A stretch of 64,000 nucleotides of DNA from Agrobacterium sp. a22-2 (GTDB lineage Bacteria; Pseudomonadota; Alphaproteobacteria; Rhizobiales; Rhizobiaceae): contig NZ_JAAXMM010000010.1 of assembly GCF_012276985.1 (NCBI RefSeq), forward strand, positions 1 to 64,000, in the 5' to 3' direction. The notes under the pieces are model-generated. The model made no database searches. It worked only from the letters and a program-made list of their open reading frames with translations, and had not been told where the DNA came from. The position numbers and the translations under genes are program-made. How positions within the stretch are numbered: the first letter of the stretch is position 1; every line of letters starts with the position of its first letter. Below, in pieces: positions 46,061 through 55,358 of this stretch.

Positions 46061-47020
46061 TCAGTTTACGGACTTCTCGGCAATGGACATGCGCTCCAGA
46101 ACGGGAACGCACATGTCGAGGTCGTGCGAGGCCAGATGCGCATAGCGCATGGTCATCGACAGGGTCTGGTGGCCGAGCCACATCTGCACGCGACGGATGT
46201 CGATGCCGCCCTGAACGAGGCGCGATGCGCAGGTATGGCGCAGGATATGCGGCACCACGTCCTTGTCGTCGCCAAGCCCGATCTCTTCCTTGGCTTCATT
46301 CCAGGCGGCGCGAAAGCGCTGCTGCTGGATGCTGCTAAACGGGCCGATATTGCGCTTGTCCGAGGCCTTGATCGCCTCGATGGCGCGGCCGGTGAGGGGG
46401 ACCGACCGGCTGCGGCCGGATTTCGTCACCCAGAATGTGGCGCGTTTGTTCGTAACGTCGTTCCAGCGCAGGCCCAGACCTTCGCTGAGGCGCGCACCGG
46501 TATCGACCAGAAAGATGCAGAACCGCGCATAGAGTTCGGACTTGGCCCGGATCGCGGCGAACAGTTCCGCCTCTTCCTCGTTTTCGAGAAAGCGGATGCG
46601 TCCGGACTTTTCCTTCTGTCGACTGAATTCGGGCAGACTGACAACGTCACCCATCTTGTTGGCCTTTCGCAGCAATTTGCTGAGCGCCGCCATCTTTCGA
46701 TTGATGGTGGCGTTGCTATTACCGCGCTTGCGCAATTTTCCGATGAGATCGTCGAGCATGTCCTGCGAGAAAACCGAGAATGTCGGGTCAGGAAGCAGGT
46801 CGTTCAGCTCGCCGATGAAGTTAGTCACATTGTATTTGTGACTTCCCGGCGCCCACAGAATATCGCCATAGCGCGCGAACAGGACCTTCAACGACGTGTC
46901 TTTGACGATGCCGATCGGGCCGGACAGCGAATACTGGTAATTCAGCCTGTAGCCGGCCGACTCGCTGTTGAGATGGACGCTTGTACGCGCGTCACTTTTT
47001 AAGGCCTCGATACGATCCAA
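46061..47020 (-). CDS. Tyrosine recombinase/phage-type integrase
   Basis: A 319-residue site-specific recombinase with a full catalytic set: R177 (DTGARLSEGLGL), K200 (TKSGRSRSVPL), H258 and R261 (HILRHTCASRL), H284 (WLGHQTLSMT) and nucleophile Y293. The SAM-like core-binding domain lies about residues 60-125. It is intact, but no phage, conjugation or excisionase genes accompany it. It stands between a chemoreceptor and the porin pair around tRNA-Ser(GCU), 2.1 kb from the tRNA. No duplicated tRNA end was found by eye. Confidence 0.93.
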   Translation of the reverse strand: MDRIEALKSDARTSVHLNSESAGYRLNYQYSLSGPIGIVKDTSLKVLFARYGDILWAPGSHKYNVTNFIGELNDLLPDPTFSVFSQDMLDDLIGKLRKRGNSNATINRKMAALSKLLRKANKMGDVVSLPEFSRQKEKSGRIRFLENEEEAELFAAIRAKSELYARFCIFLVDTGARLSEGLGLRWNDVTNKRATFWVTKSGRSRSVPLTGRAIEAIKASDKRNIGPFSSIQQQRFRAAWNEAKEEIGLGDDKDVVPHILRHTCASRLVQGGIDIRRVQMWLGHQTLSMTMRYAHLASHDLDMCVPVLERMSIAEKSVN

Positions 47021-47378
47021 GACATAACTCCTTCACTTCCGGAGCGACTATGAAGTCAATTCCGCCGGAATGTAAAGGACATAATTTCGCCGTCAACGTA
47101 AACGCAAGCAAAGCTTGCATTACAGATCCGCAATGATTCAAGTTGTACTGAGAATAGATTCTAGAGCGTCGTTAAACTCCTAAGAAATACTGAGGATATA
47201 AATGATTATACCGAAGTAAGTCTGTGAGTCAACGATAAAAAACGATATCGTTTCGCAAATAAATCGACCCAAAATGTCGATTTTAACCTCAGCGCCAAAA
47301 GGCTGAGAGGGACCCCGCGACTGGCGCGGGGTCCCGAAGAGTGCTTTTCGAAGTCAACTAGACTTTGATCGGCTGAAC
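47021..47378. other. A/T-rich spacer between integrase and porin genes
   Basis: No gene seen. The stretch 47080-47280 is clearly A/T-rich, unlike its surroundings, and includes GTCAACGTAAACGC near 47093. It probably holds the integrase promoter. The porin terminator is at 47309-47335. Confidence 0.5.
47309..47335 (-). terminator. Hairpin downstream of porin 1
   Basis: GGGACCCCGCG-ACTGG-CGCGGGGTCCC is an 11-bp G+C-rich stem after the porin stop. A smaller CTCAGC/GCTGAG stem with TTTTGGC in its loop lies next to it (47289-47306). Confidence 0.7.
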
Positions 47379-48407
47379 TTAGAAAGAACGCTGAAGGCGA
47401 ACAAAGCCTTCCCAGTTGTTGTCGTCGCCGCCGTCTTCGTCTACGTAGTTCACAGCAACCTTGGTGGTCAGACCCTCAGCGATCTTGTAGTCAACCGTGA
47501 GACCAGCCGCCCACATGTCGTTGCTGCCGGTGAAGTCGCCGTCGACGTCAGTGTCGATGGTGTTCCAATACTGGAAAGCCGGGGTCAAGGTAACCTTGTC
47601 GGTGATCTTGGCGGCGTACTGAGCGGCGATCGTCCATTCAGCAACGTCGTAGTAAGCATTGACGCCGGTCGAATAGATGGCGGCCAATCCAAACGTGCCT
47701 GGGCCAACGTCAGCGAAGAGCTTGGCGCGAATTGCGCCGTTTTCCCATGCGAAGTCGTATGCGCCGAGCAGTTCAGCAGTAACAACACCAAACGAGCCAG
47801 TAACCTGGGCTTCCAGACCAACGCCGTCGTTGCCTTTGTATTCAGCCGTCAACTCGTCGCTGTAAGTCTTGGACAGCTCATCGACGAAAAAGCCAAACGT
47901 GAATGCGTCAGATGCGTATTCATAACCAGCAGAGTTGATGCGGTTCGAGCCGAGGTCGTCGGTTTCGCCCGACAGATCGTTGTCCCAGTAGTTGTACATG
48001 TAGCCGACCTTGAAGCCGCCAGCCGTGATGTAGGCTTCGTCGATTTCGAGGCTGCCGCCGTCGCCGTCGCCTTCTGCCCAGGTACGGATGGCGATGTACG
48101 AGCCGACCGTGCCGATTTCAGAGTCGTTCTTGGCTTCGACATTGATCTTGGCGCGGGTACGGGCGTTCAACGAGAAATCGTCGTCGCCGTCCGTTTCAGC
48201 GAACTGCAGTTCGGTACGAACGTAGCCCGAGATCTTGAGGCAGGTCTCGGTGCCGGGGATGTAGAAGTAGCCGGTGCCGAAAGCGTCGCAAACGCGAACG
48301 TATTCCATGGGCTCGGGCTCAACAGCGACGATAGCGTCGGCAGCCTGAGCGCCAGATACTGCTGCGAGAGCGGCAGCGGAGCCGAGAAGTAGGCTCTTGA
48401 TGTTCAT
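47379..48407 (-). CDS. Outer-membrane porin (Porin_2/RopA type)
   Basis: A 342-residue porin. A cleavable signal (MNIKSLLLGSAAALAAVSGAQA) is followed by the rhizobial porin start EPMEYVRVCDAFGTGYFYIPGTETCLKISGYVR, with its two conserved cysteines. A predicted beta-barrel follows, ending with the outer-membrane insertion signature FVRLQRSF (C-terminal Phe). It allows passive diffusion of small solutes. It is the inverted paralogue of the porin at 49468-50457; the 5' 195 bp including the RBS are nearly identical, while the barrel loops differ. Confidence 0.95.
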   Translation of the reverse strand: MNIKSLLLGSAAALAAVSGAQAADAIVAVEPEPMEYVRVCDAFGTGYFYIPGTETCLKISGYVRTELQFAETDGDDDFSLNARTRAKINVEAKNDSEIGTVGSYIAIRTWAEGDGDGGSLEIDEAYITAGGFKVGYMYNYWDNDLSGETDDLGSNRINSAGYEYASDAFTFGFFVDELSKTYSDELTAEYKGNDGVGLEAQVTGSFGVVTAELLGAYDFAWENGAIRAKLFADVGPGTFGLAAIYSTGVNAYYDVAEWTIAAQYAAKITDKVTLTPAFQYWNTIDTDVDGDFTGSNDMWAAGLTVDYKIAEGLTTKVAVNYVDEDGGDDNNWEGFVRLQRSF

Positions 48408-48428
48408 ATTGACCTCCAGTCAAGTTTC
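48234..48428 (-). repeat. Inverted copy of the porin 5' region
   Basis: This 195-bp block runs from GAAACTTGACTGGAGG (RBS region) through the signal peptide to the codons for TCLK. It matches 49447-49641 with one mismatch that I can find (GAG versus GAA in the Glu before TCLK). Synonymous sites are also identical, pointing to gene conversion or recent duplication. Confidence 0.85.
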
Positions 48429-49123
48429 GTAAGGGTCTGGGTTCTTTGGCTGAAGGACAGCATTCCCTGCCCCATCCCCGTCGGTTTCAGAAGACGGACG
48501 ATCCACCGCCTCGCTTCCGAGATTGAAAATACAAAACGTGGCCCGTCATGCAATCACCAAACCGCGATAAGGAATGAAATCCACGCCCTTCCCAAAAGTC
48601 TGTTGCTGAAAGGACACAAACTCGCCACCGGACCGGGGCAAAGGTTTACAGATTATTAAGAAAATCCTTTTGAAAGCAGTACTTAACGGATGCTGCCAGG
48701 AGGGGCACCGGCAGCAAAGTTCCGAATTTCAACGATTCGAGCCCGGTTTCTCAAGGGTTCTCGCCAGCTCTGCGACAAAGGCATGCCCGAATTTGGCACA
48801 TTGCCATGCCATAAGCCTCGTCTGGGCGCGCCGGCGGCAAAGGAGCGGCCAGCACGATTCGTCATTTTGTGCATCGTCCGGCGTCGAGAGAGCAGGAATC
48901 GCCGAGCGATTCTGGACGGGTGGCACGGCAGTTCGCGCGGCGGCGTCCACTCTTTATAGGAAGCACGCCCATTGGAGCCTCTCTATAAGGAATTGTACTC
49001 TCTATATACGGGGCTCCAGCGCAGGCGGATGCGGCCGGCGGCGCGCCCTGGCCTCGCGTAAAATGTGCAGCACGGAGAAAAGCCCTTGCAATCGCTGTAA
49101 CGAGTGAATAATCAGGCCGGACC
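48408..49123. other. Non-coding region between porin 1 and tRNA-Ser
   Basis: No convincing gene. About 48530-48670 is A/T-rich and probably holds the porin 1 promoter. TGGAGCC (48973-48979) and GGCTCCA (49012-49018) flank two copies of TCTCTATA, a weak stem-loop of unknown role. No second tRNA or duplicated tRNA end is visible. Confidence 0.45.
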
Positions 49124-49213
49124 GGAGAGGTGGCCGAGTGGTCGAAGGCGCTCCCCTGCTAAGGGAGTATACCCGGAAGGGTATCGTGGGTTCGAATCCC
49201 ATCTTCTCCGCCA
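49124..49213 (+). tRNA. tRNA-Ser (anticodon GCU)
   Basis: A 90-base class II tRNA with encoded CCA. The acceptor stem GGAGAGG pairs with CTTCTCC, the anticodon loop reads CTGCTAA (anticodon GCT), and there is a long variable arm TACCCGGAAGGGTA. The T-loop is GGTTCGAATCC. It decodes AGC and AGU. Confidence 0.97.
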
Positions 49214-49241
49214 TTCCTGGCTTTTATTGAACATTGACGAT

Positions 49242-49270
49242 GCCGCGCGGGGTTCCGACGCGGCTTTTTT
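49242..49270 (+). terminator. tRNA terminator
   Basis: GCCGCG (49242-49247) pairs with CGCGGC (49259-49264), followed by six T residues. Confidence 0.75.
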
Positions 49271-49446
49271 CGTTTCTGGCCCTTGGCGCCTTGGTCAGCC
49301 TTGGAGCGCGGCCTGCCGGTCGTTGCCCCATGACTGAGAGCCACGGCGCGCTTTTCGGAAATGCCGGCTCCATCCCCTTTCGGAATCCGCCGTCAACCCG
49401 CTGAAAATAAACAGGAATATGCATTTTTTTAGGCCTCTGTCAGGAT

Positions 49447-49641
49447 GAAACTTGACTGGAGGTCAATATGAACATCAAGAGCCTACTTCTCGGCTCCGCT
49501 GCCGCTCTCGCAGCAGTATCTGGCGCTCAGGCTGCCGACGCTATCGTCGCTGTTGAGCCCGAGCCCATGGAATACGTTCGCGTTTGCGACGCTTTCGGCA
49601 CCGGCTACTTCTACATCCCCGGCACCGAAACCTGCCTCAAG
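49447..49641 (+). repeat. Porin 5' region, second arm of the inverted repeat
   Basis: This is the plus-strand copy of the 195-bp block at 48234-48428, separated from it by about 1.0 kb that contains tRNA-Ser. It covers the ribosome site ACTGGAGGTC, the signal peptide and the first part of the mature porin. Such inverted homology could support inversion of the tRNA segment. Confidence 0.85.
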
Positions 49642-50457
49642 CTCAGCGGCTACGTTCGTGCCCAGGTCGACATGTTCGAAGACGATGATGGCGATTTCGC
49701 TGCCGACATGTGGACCCGCGCTCACCTGGAAGTCGAAGCCAAGAACGATTCCGAAATCGGCACGATCGGTTCTTTCTTTGCTTTTCAGGTCAAGGGCTTG
49801 GAAGACGGCACCAACGAAGATCCGTTCACGCTTGACGAAGCCTACATCACGGCTGGCGGCTTCAAGGTCGGCTACATGTACAACTACTGGGATTCGGGTC
49901 TGGCCGGTGAAACCGATGACCTCGGCTCGAACCTGATCAACTCTGCCGGTTATCAGTATACCTCGGATGCCTTCAGCTTTGGTATCTTCGTCGACGAGCT
50001 CAACGCTTCCGTTCTCCACGAGAATGACGGTATTGGCCTCGAAGCTCAGGCCACTGGTTCGTTCGGCGCCGTTACGGCTGCTCTCCTCGGTGCTTATGAC
50101 TTCGCGCGCGAAGAAGGTGCTGTCCGTCTGATCGTGGAAGCTGAAGTTGGTCCGGGTACTCTCGGCCTTGCAGCTATCTACTCCAGCGGCGTAAATCAGT
50201 ACTACGACACGGCAGAGTGGACCATTGCTGGTTCGTACGCCGCCAAGCTGAGCGACAAGTTTACCCTTACTCCGGGTGCCCAGTTCTTCTCGGATTACGA
50301 TCTGGTTGATGGCAATGACGCTTGGGCCGCTGGTCTGACTGTCGACTACAAGATCGCTGACGGTCTGGCTGCTAAGGCTTATGTCGAATACTTCGAGGAA
50401 GATATCGCTGACGATGGCGTCTGGAGCGGCTTCGTCCGTCTGCAGCGTTCGTTCTAA
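49468..50457 (+). CDS. Outer-membrane porin (Porin_2/RopA type)
   Basis: A 329-residue porin with the same signal peptide and N-terminus as porin 1. It then diverges (LSGYVRAQVDMFEDDDGDFAADMWTR instead of ISGYVRTELQFAETDGDDDFSL). Shared islands later include VEAKNDSEIGT and EAYITAGGFKVGYMYNYWD. It ends FVRLQRSF. Loop differences suggest altered pore selectivity or surface exposure. A GGAGG ribosome site precedes it, and a clear terminator follows. The two porins may be expressed under different conditions, since sequence upstream of the shared block differs. Confidence 0.95.
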   Translation: MNIKSLLLGSAAALAAVSGAQAADAIVAVEPEPMEYVRVCDAFGTGYFYIPGTETCLKLSGYVRAQVDMFEDDDGDFAADMWTRAHLEVEAKNDSEIGTIGSFFAFQVKGLEDGTNEDPFTLDEAYITAGGFKVGYMYNYWDSGLAGETDDLGSNLINSAGYQYTSDAFSFGIFVDELNASVLHENDGIGLEAQATGSFGAVTAALLGAYDFAREEGAVRLIVEAEVGPGTLGLAAIYSSGVNQYYDTAEWTIAGSYAAKLSDKFTLTPGAQFFSDYDLVDGNDAWAAGLTVDYKIADGLAAKAYVEYFEEDIADDGVWSGFVRLQRSF

Positions 50458-50482
50458 TTCGATCTGACGATCGGATTAAGAG

Positions 50483-50510
50483 AAGCCCGGCTTTCGAGCC
50501 GGGCTTTTTC
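50483..50510 (+). terminator. Rho-independent terminator of porin 2
   Basis: AAGCCCGGCT-TTCG-AGCCGGGCTT is a 10-bp stem with a TTCG tetraloop, followed by TTT. Confidence 0.9.
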
Positions 50511-50577
50511 TGTTTGAGTGCCCTTACGGTGGAAACATTCGCTCCACCCTTGGCCCGGAGCGCGCTTTTACGCCCCG

Positions 50578-51462
50578 CTACTTCACCCGCGCAAGAAACG
50601 CCCGGATCCTGTCGGGAACCTCTGCCAGATGCAGGATCGGCGCATGACCCTGGCCGTCAACGGTCACCGCCTGCATGGCGCCGTGCCGTTCCGCCATGGC
50701 CTCAAGTGTCTCACGCGACAGCAGCGCGGAGTTCGCGCCGCGAACCGTCATCAGCGGGATCGTCCGAAATCCGTCGAATTGCGGCCAGAGGTCCGGCAGC
50801 GGTTGGCTGAGATCGGCCGCCGCCAGGGCCTCGGCAATGGCTGGATCGAAATCGGCGCGCAACTGGCCGTCCGTCTCCCGGTAGATGGCGTCTGCCATGT
50901 CGCGCCAATCCTGGTCGGAGAGGCTTGGGAAGCTGGCGCCGTGTGTCGCCTTCAGGATTTTCGCCGCATCATCCATGTCGCGCGGCAGCCGTTCCTTGCC
51001 AAGATAGGCCTGGATCTGCCGCAGACCGGCAAGCTCGATCACCGGTCCGATATCGTTGAGAATGACGGCGGCGAGCAGGTCCGGTCGCATGCCGGCCAGC
51101 AGATGCAAGGTCAGCCCGCCGCGCGACGTGCCGATGAAAGCTGCCCGCGGGATGCCAAGTGCGGCGCAGACCGCGATCACGTCGCCGGCCTCGACCACCA
51201 GATTGTAGCGGCTCTTGTCGCTGTCCCAGTCTGAAAGCCCGCGGCCACGGTAGTCGATGGTGATCACTCGTCGCGGCAGGGTGCTGTCGGTCGACAAAAG
51301 ATCGGCCAGCTGGTGAAAATCGCGGCTGTTGCGGCTGAGGCCGGGCAGGCAGATGACCGGCAGACCTGGATGATGGCTGCCATAGTCCCTGAGATAAAGT
51401 CTCAAACCGTCATCGGTCGTGACATGGCGCTCGATGAAGCCGTTTTGGGAGATATCCGACAT
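50578..51462 (-). CDS. Alpha/beta hydrolase
   Basis: A 294-residue alpha/beta-hydrolase. It has the oxyanion region VICLPGLSRNSRDF (about 35-48), the YRGRGLSDWD loop, the nucleophile elbow GTSRGG (Ser about 111) and the late His in DGQGHAPILH (about 272). It falls in the broad epoxide hydrolase/lactonase/esterase group, and the substrate cannot be assigned. It is convergent with porin 2. Confidence 0.92.
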   Translation of the reverse strand: MSDISQNGFIERHVTTDDGLRLYLRDYGSHHPGLPVICLPGLSRNSRDFHQLADLLSTDSTLPRRVITIDYRGRGLSDWDSDKSRYNLVVEAGDVIAVCAALGIPRAAFIGTSRGGLTLHLLAGMRPDLLAAVILNDIGPVIELAGLRQIQAYLGKERLPRDMDDAAKILKATHGASFPSLSDQDWRDMADAIYRETDGQLRADFDPAIAEALAAADLSQPLPDLWPQFDGFRTIPLMTVRGANSALLSRETLEAMAERHGAMQAVTVDGQGHAPILHLAEVPDRIRAFLARVK

Positions 51463-51541
51463 GCTTGAATTGCCTCCACTGTCTGGTGGACAACCTTAGC
51501 CGATGTCGAATTCCGTGCAACAGCGGGGATGGCGTGTTCGA

Positions 51542-53611
51542 TCAGCGGCCGTAGCGCAGATCATGCTCGATCCCGGCACTCTGGCCAAGCCGGGTCTTGT
51601 AGATCTGGTAATTCTCCATCACCCGCTGCACATAGTTGCGCGTCTCGGGGAAGGGGATGCGCTCGATCCAGTCAACGACGTCGTCGATCGGTAGCCCGCG
51701 CGGATCGCCGTAACGGTTGACCCATTCCGGCACGCGGCCGGGGCCGGCATTGTACGCGACGAAGGTCAGGATGTAGGAACCGCCGAACTTGTCGATCTGT
51801 TCGCCGAGATAATGGGCGCCAAGCGTCGCATTATAGCCGGCGTCGCGCGTCAGCTTTTCCGGCGCATAGGCCAGACCATGCCGGCTGGCGACACCCTTGG
51901 CCGTTCCGGGCATCAGTTGCAGCAGCCCGCGCGCGTCGGCCGGCGACACGGCAGCGGGGTTGAAGGCGCTTTCCTGGCGGGCAATCGCATAGGCCAGCGC
52001 CTTGCCGGAGCCGCCAATATCGGCCGTGCCCGGAATGACGCCGATCGGAAAGGCCAGCGCCGGCACGTCGATGCCGCGTCCATAGGCGATCTTGCCGATC
52101 TGCAGGGACAGCTGATGGTCGCCGGTCTTTTCGGCCTTGGCGGTCAGCAATGCCAGTTCGCCGGGGCTCTGCAACTGTTCGGCCAGCGCCCGGTAGAGGC
52201 TGGCACCTCGCCAAGCGTGACCGGCCGTCTCGTACCGGCCGATTGCCTGCACCGCCTCGCGATTGGCAAAGCGCTGCCGGTCCTCGGTGCTTGGCTGCGG
52301 ATAGGGGATCTGGATGCCGGCCTGCTTGATGCGCGCGGCCGCCAATTGGCCGTAATAGGTGCTGGCAAAGCCGGCCGCCTTGGTAAAATGTTCCCTGGCG
52401 CGGGCCTGATTGCCGCCGGCTTCCTCGGCGCGGCCGAGCCAGTACCAGGCGCGCGATGCCGATAGCGGCCGGTTCGAGGCCTGCAGGATCTTTGCGAAAT
52501 GTGTCCCGGCCGCCTTGTTGTCCTTGAGCCCGCGCAGCGCATACCAGCCAGCGTGAAATTCGGCATCGACGATATCGACCGATTCCGTCGCGGCATGCTG
52601 GGCTGCCACCTGATAGGCCGCCTTGAACTTGCCGAGATCGGCCAAGCCCCGCGCCACGATGCGTCGCTCGTTCCACCATTCGCCGGTATCGACCAGCTTG
52701 TCCGCATCGCGCGGCGCCTTGGCCAGAAGCTTGGCGGCCTCTTCGAACTTGTCCTGCCGGCGCAGATATTCGATCTGCGCGAAGAGATAGGCGGGATCCG
52801 ACGTCCAGCCGGCATCGACCGCTTTGAGAAGGGTGCCGGCCTTGGAGGATTTGGCAAGTACGGCGCTCCAGGCATTGTAGAGCGATTGCGCCTTGCCGAG
52901 CGTCGAGAATCGCTTGGCCTGGGACACCCGGCCGCGATACATCAGATAATCCATCCGCGCCTTGTGGTCGGCAGCCGTCAGCAGGTCGGCAAATTCGCCG
53001 AGGATCTTGTCTTCCATGGCCGTGTCCAGCGCATCGCGCCGCCACACGGTCCCGAGCATCTTGGCCGCATCGCGGCTTTTGCCGACCGATTGCAGGGCGC
53101 GCGCCAGAACGATCGCCCCTTCCGGTGTTTCAGGCGCGGTTGCCCCGAACGCCGATAGGACATCGTCCGCCCGAGGCTTTTCTCGGTAAAGCGCGCGCTC
53201 CGAATTGGCGCGGAAGGCCGAAATGCCAGGCCAACCCTTCAGCTCGCGCTGCGCCGCGGTGATTTCGCTGGAGGGAATGTCCTTGAGCCCCGACATGGCG
53301 ATCGACCAGGTCAGCATATGCCGGTCGAGCGTGTCGGGCATGCGGTCGCGGATCGCAAGGGCTGTCGCGCCCTGCTTGTTGGACAGCGCGTCGAGCCCGG
53401 CTTTGAGCTGCGGGCTTGCCGCCGGCAGCCGCGATGTCCGCGGAATGGTGCCGGTGATCTCAAAGGAGGGGGCTGTCTGCGGCAGCGGTGTGGAACTGCT
53501 TGGCTTCGACAAGGGCACGGGAACAAGCGTCTCTGCGCGCAAGCCACCCGCACCGCTGGACGCGGCAAAGCCGATGCCGAGCGCGGAGGCCAAGAGATAG
53601 ATCCTTCTCAT
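51542..53611 (-). CDS. Soluble lytic murein transglycosylase
   Basis: A 689-residue periplasmic enzyme. A signal peptide and low-complexity Pro/Ser region are followed by a long helical superhelix of TPR-like repeats (about 60-500), and then the SLT domain. The catalytic Glu lies in AIARQESAFNPAAVSPADARGLLQLMPGTAKG, with AYNAGPGRVPEWV completing the goose-type lysozyme fold. It cleaves peptidoglycan to 1,6-anhydro products. It lies upstream of and divergent from dapA, as in other Rhizobiaceae. Confidence 0.95.
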   Translation of the reverse strand: MRRIYLLASALGIGFAASSGAGGLRAETLVPVPLSKPSSSTPLPQTAPSFEITGTIPRTSRLPAASPQLKAGLDALSNKQGATALAIRDRMPDTLDRHMLTWSIAMSGLKDIPSSEITAAQRELKGWPGISAFRANSERALYREKPRADDVLSAFGATAPETPEGAIVLARALQSVGKSRDAAKMLGTVWRRDALDTAMEDKILGEFADLLTAADHKARMDYLMYRGRVSQAKRFSTLGKAQSLYNAWSAVLAKSSKAGTLLKAVDAGWTSDPAYLFAQIEYLRRQDKFEEAAKLLAKAPRDADKLVDTGEWWNERRIVARGLADLGKFKAAYQVAAQHAATESVDIVDAEFHAGWYALRGLKDNKAAGTHFAKILQASNRPLSASRAWYWLGRAEEAGGNQARAREHFTKAAGFASTYYGQLAAARIKQAGIQIPYPQPSTEDRQRFANREAVQAIGRYETAGHAWRGASLYRALAEQLQSPGELALLTAKAEKTGDHQLSLQIGKIAYGRGIDVPALAFPIGVIPGTADIGGSGKALAYAIARQESAFNPAAVSPADARGLLQLMPGTAKGVASRHGLAYAPEKLTRDAGYNATLGAHYLGEQIDKFGGSYILTFVAYNAGPGRVPEWVNRYGDPRGLPIDDVVDWIERIPFPETRNYVQRVMENYQIYKTRLGQSAGIEHDLRYGR

Positions 53612-53831
53612 GCGGGAGCCCTTGGAAAAACGAAACCCCTTCCATTAGCAGTGCAAGAAATTAACGAAACCTTACCATAATGCATCGAATACAGGCTTTT
53701 ACCGCGGCGCGTTCTATCATAAAAGCGCCGCCGATGCGCTTGCCGCAGGCTGGTCGCCGCACTAGACTGCCGCCGTTTGTAACCGAGGAATGCGGCTGAA
53801 GCATGAATGCTGGCCGTGAGGAGTCTTTTGG

Positions 53832-54716
53832 ATGTTTCAGGGATCTATTCCCGCTCTTGTCACGCCGTTTACCGAAGCCGGTGCGGTGGACGAAGCCGTT
53901 TTTGCCGATCATGTGGAATGGCAGATCACCGAGGGCAGCACCGGTCTCGTGCCGGTCGGCACCACGGGTGAATCGCCGACCCTTTCCCATGCCGAGCACA
54001 AACGGGTGGTGGAACTCTGTGTCCAGACGGCAGCCGGCCGCGTACCGGTGATTGCCGGCGCCGGTTCCAACAATACCAAGGAAGCGATCGAACTGGCCCA
54101 GCATGCCGAAAAGGCAGGCGCCGATGCGGTTCTCGTGGTCACGCCCTATTACAACAAGCCGACCCAGAAGGGGCTTTATGCCCACTACGCGGCTGTTGCT
54201 GAAGCGATCACGCTGCCGATTATCATCTACAACATCCCGCCGCGCTCGGTGGTGGACATGTCTGTGAGCACGATGGCCGAGTTGGCGCGGACCTACAAGA
54301 ACATTGTCGGCGTGAAAGATTCGACCGGCAGTGTGGAGCGCGTTTCCGAGCAACGCGCCGCCTGCGGCAAGGATTTCATCCAGTTGTCGGGGGAAGACGC
54401 AGGAGCACTCGGTCACGCTGCGCATGGCGGCAGGGGCTGCATTTCCGTAACCGCCAATGTCGCACCGCGTCTCTGTGCCGAGTTCCAGGCGCTGCTGCGC
54501 AAGGGCGATTTTGCCGGCGCGCTCGAGCATCAGGATCGCCTGCTGCCGCTGCACAAGGCGATTTTCATGGAACCCGGCCTTTGCGGTGTCAAATATGCGC
54601 TTCACCGCATCGGTCGCATGAGCCGCGCCGCACGCTTGCCTTTGTTGTCGACATTGGAGCCGGCAACCGAGGCCGCAATCGACGCCGGCCTCAGACATGC
54701 CGGCCTGATCAATTGA
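53832..54716 (+). CDS. dapA: 4-hydroxy-tetrahydrodipicolinate synthase
   Basis: A 294-residue DapA that condenses pyruvate with aspartate semialdehyde in lysine and diaminopimelate synthesis. The Schiff-base lysine is in [16 protein letters not shown] (about 161), the catalytic Tyr is in [11 protein letters not shown] (about 133), and [14 protein letters not shown] is the N-terminal signature. TIM-barrel length is normal. A GAGGAG-like site precedes ATG. It is followed by a terminator and smpB. Confidence 0.97.
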   Translation: MFQGSIPALVTPFTEAGAVDEAVFADHVEWQITEGSTGLVPVGTTGESPTLSHAEHKRVVELCVQTAAGRVPVIAGAGSNNTKEAIELAQHAEKAGADAVLVVTPYYNKPTQKGLYAHYAAVAEAITLPIIIYNIPPRSVVDMSVSTMAELARTYKNIVGVKDSTGSVERVSEQRAACGKDFIQLSGEDAGALGHAAHGGRGCISVTANVAPRLCAEFQALLRKGDFAGALEHQDRLLPLHKAIFMEPGLCGVKYALHRIGRMSRAARLPLLSTLEPATEAAIDAGLRHAGLIN

Positions 54717-54726
54717 CAAGGCCTTG

Positions 54727-54753
54727 AGCCGGGCGGGCGACTGCCCGGCTTTC
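54727..54753 (+). terminator. Rho-independent terminator of dapA
   Basis: AGCCGGGC (54727-54734) pairs with GCCCGGCT (54743-54750), followed by TTTCT. Confidence 0.8.
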
Positions 54754-54875
54754 TCTATCCGCTTCTTCCCTTCCGTATCGCCCTATATTACATAGGGTTG
54801 AGACGAACCCGCGCCGCAGGCCCGCCGGCAGGGACAAAAAGACAAGGTTGGGCGGAATGAACGGATCAAGTCATC

Positions 54876-55355
54876 ATGGCACCCAGAGGCAGCCAGCGCA
54901 CGGTCAACAAGATTGTCGCGGAAAACCGCAAGGCCCGCTTCAACTATGAAATCCTCGACACCTATGAAGCTGGGCTGGTTCTGACCGGCACCGAGGTCAA
55001 GGCGTTGCGCGAAGGCAAGGCCAATATCGCCGAGTCCTATGCCTCCGACGAGGGTGACGAAATCTGGCTGATCAATTCCCATCTGCCCGAATATCTGCAG
55101 GCCAACCGTTTCAATCACGAGCCGCGTCGTCGACGCAAGCTGCTGCTGAACAAGCGGGAGATCAACCGCCTGCGCCATGCCGTCAACCGCGACGGCATGA
55201 CACTCATCCCGTTGAAGATCTATTTCAACGAAAAGGGCCGGGCGAAGATCGAGCTGGCGCTTGGCAAGGGCAAAAAACTGCACGACAAGCGCGAGACCGA
55301 GAAGGAACGCGACTGGAACCGCCAGAAGTCCCGCCTGATGAAGACGGGCGGCTGA
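54876..55355 (+). CDS. smpB: SsrA-binding protein SmpB
   Basis: A 159-residue SmpB, the partner of tmRNA in ribosome rescue. It has the [37 protein letters not shown]-fold start, [16 protein letters not shown] and the basic C-terminal tail [24 protein letters not shown] that enters the mRNA channel. No ssrA gene is seen in this window. The next gene starts at a GTG 3 bp after its stop. Confidence 0.98.
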   Translation: MAPRGSQRTVNKIVAENRKARFNYEILDTYEAGLVLTGTEVKALREGKANIAESYASDEGDEIWLINSHLPEYLQANRFNHEPRRRRKLLLNKREINRLRHAVNRDGMTLIPLKIYFNEKGRAKIELALGKGKKLHDKRETEKERDWNRQKSRLMKTGG

Positions 55356-55358
55356 GAC

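Noticed and set aside
48670..49107. 145-residue plus-strand frame before tRNA-Ser
   Set aside because: It has no ribosome site and unnatural composition, and crosses a stem-loop; it looks like random open frame in a spacer.
46061..49213. Genomic island integrated at tRNA-Ser with a duplicated tRNA end
   Set aside because: No second copy of the tRNA 3' end was found between or around the integrase and the tRNA, and the intervening porin looks native.
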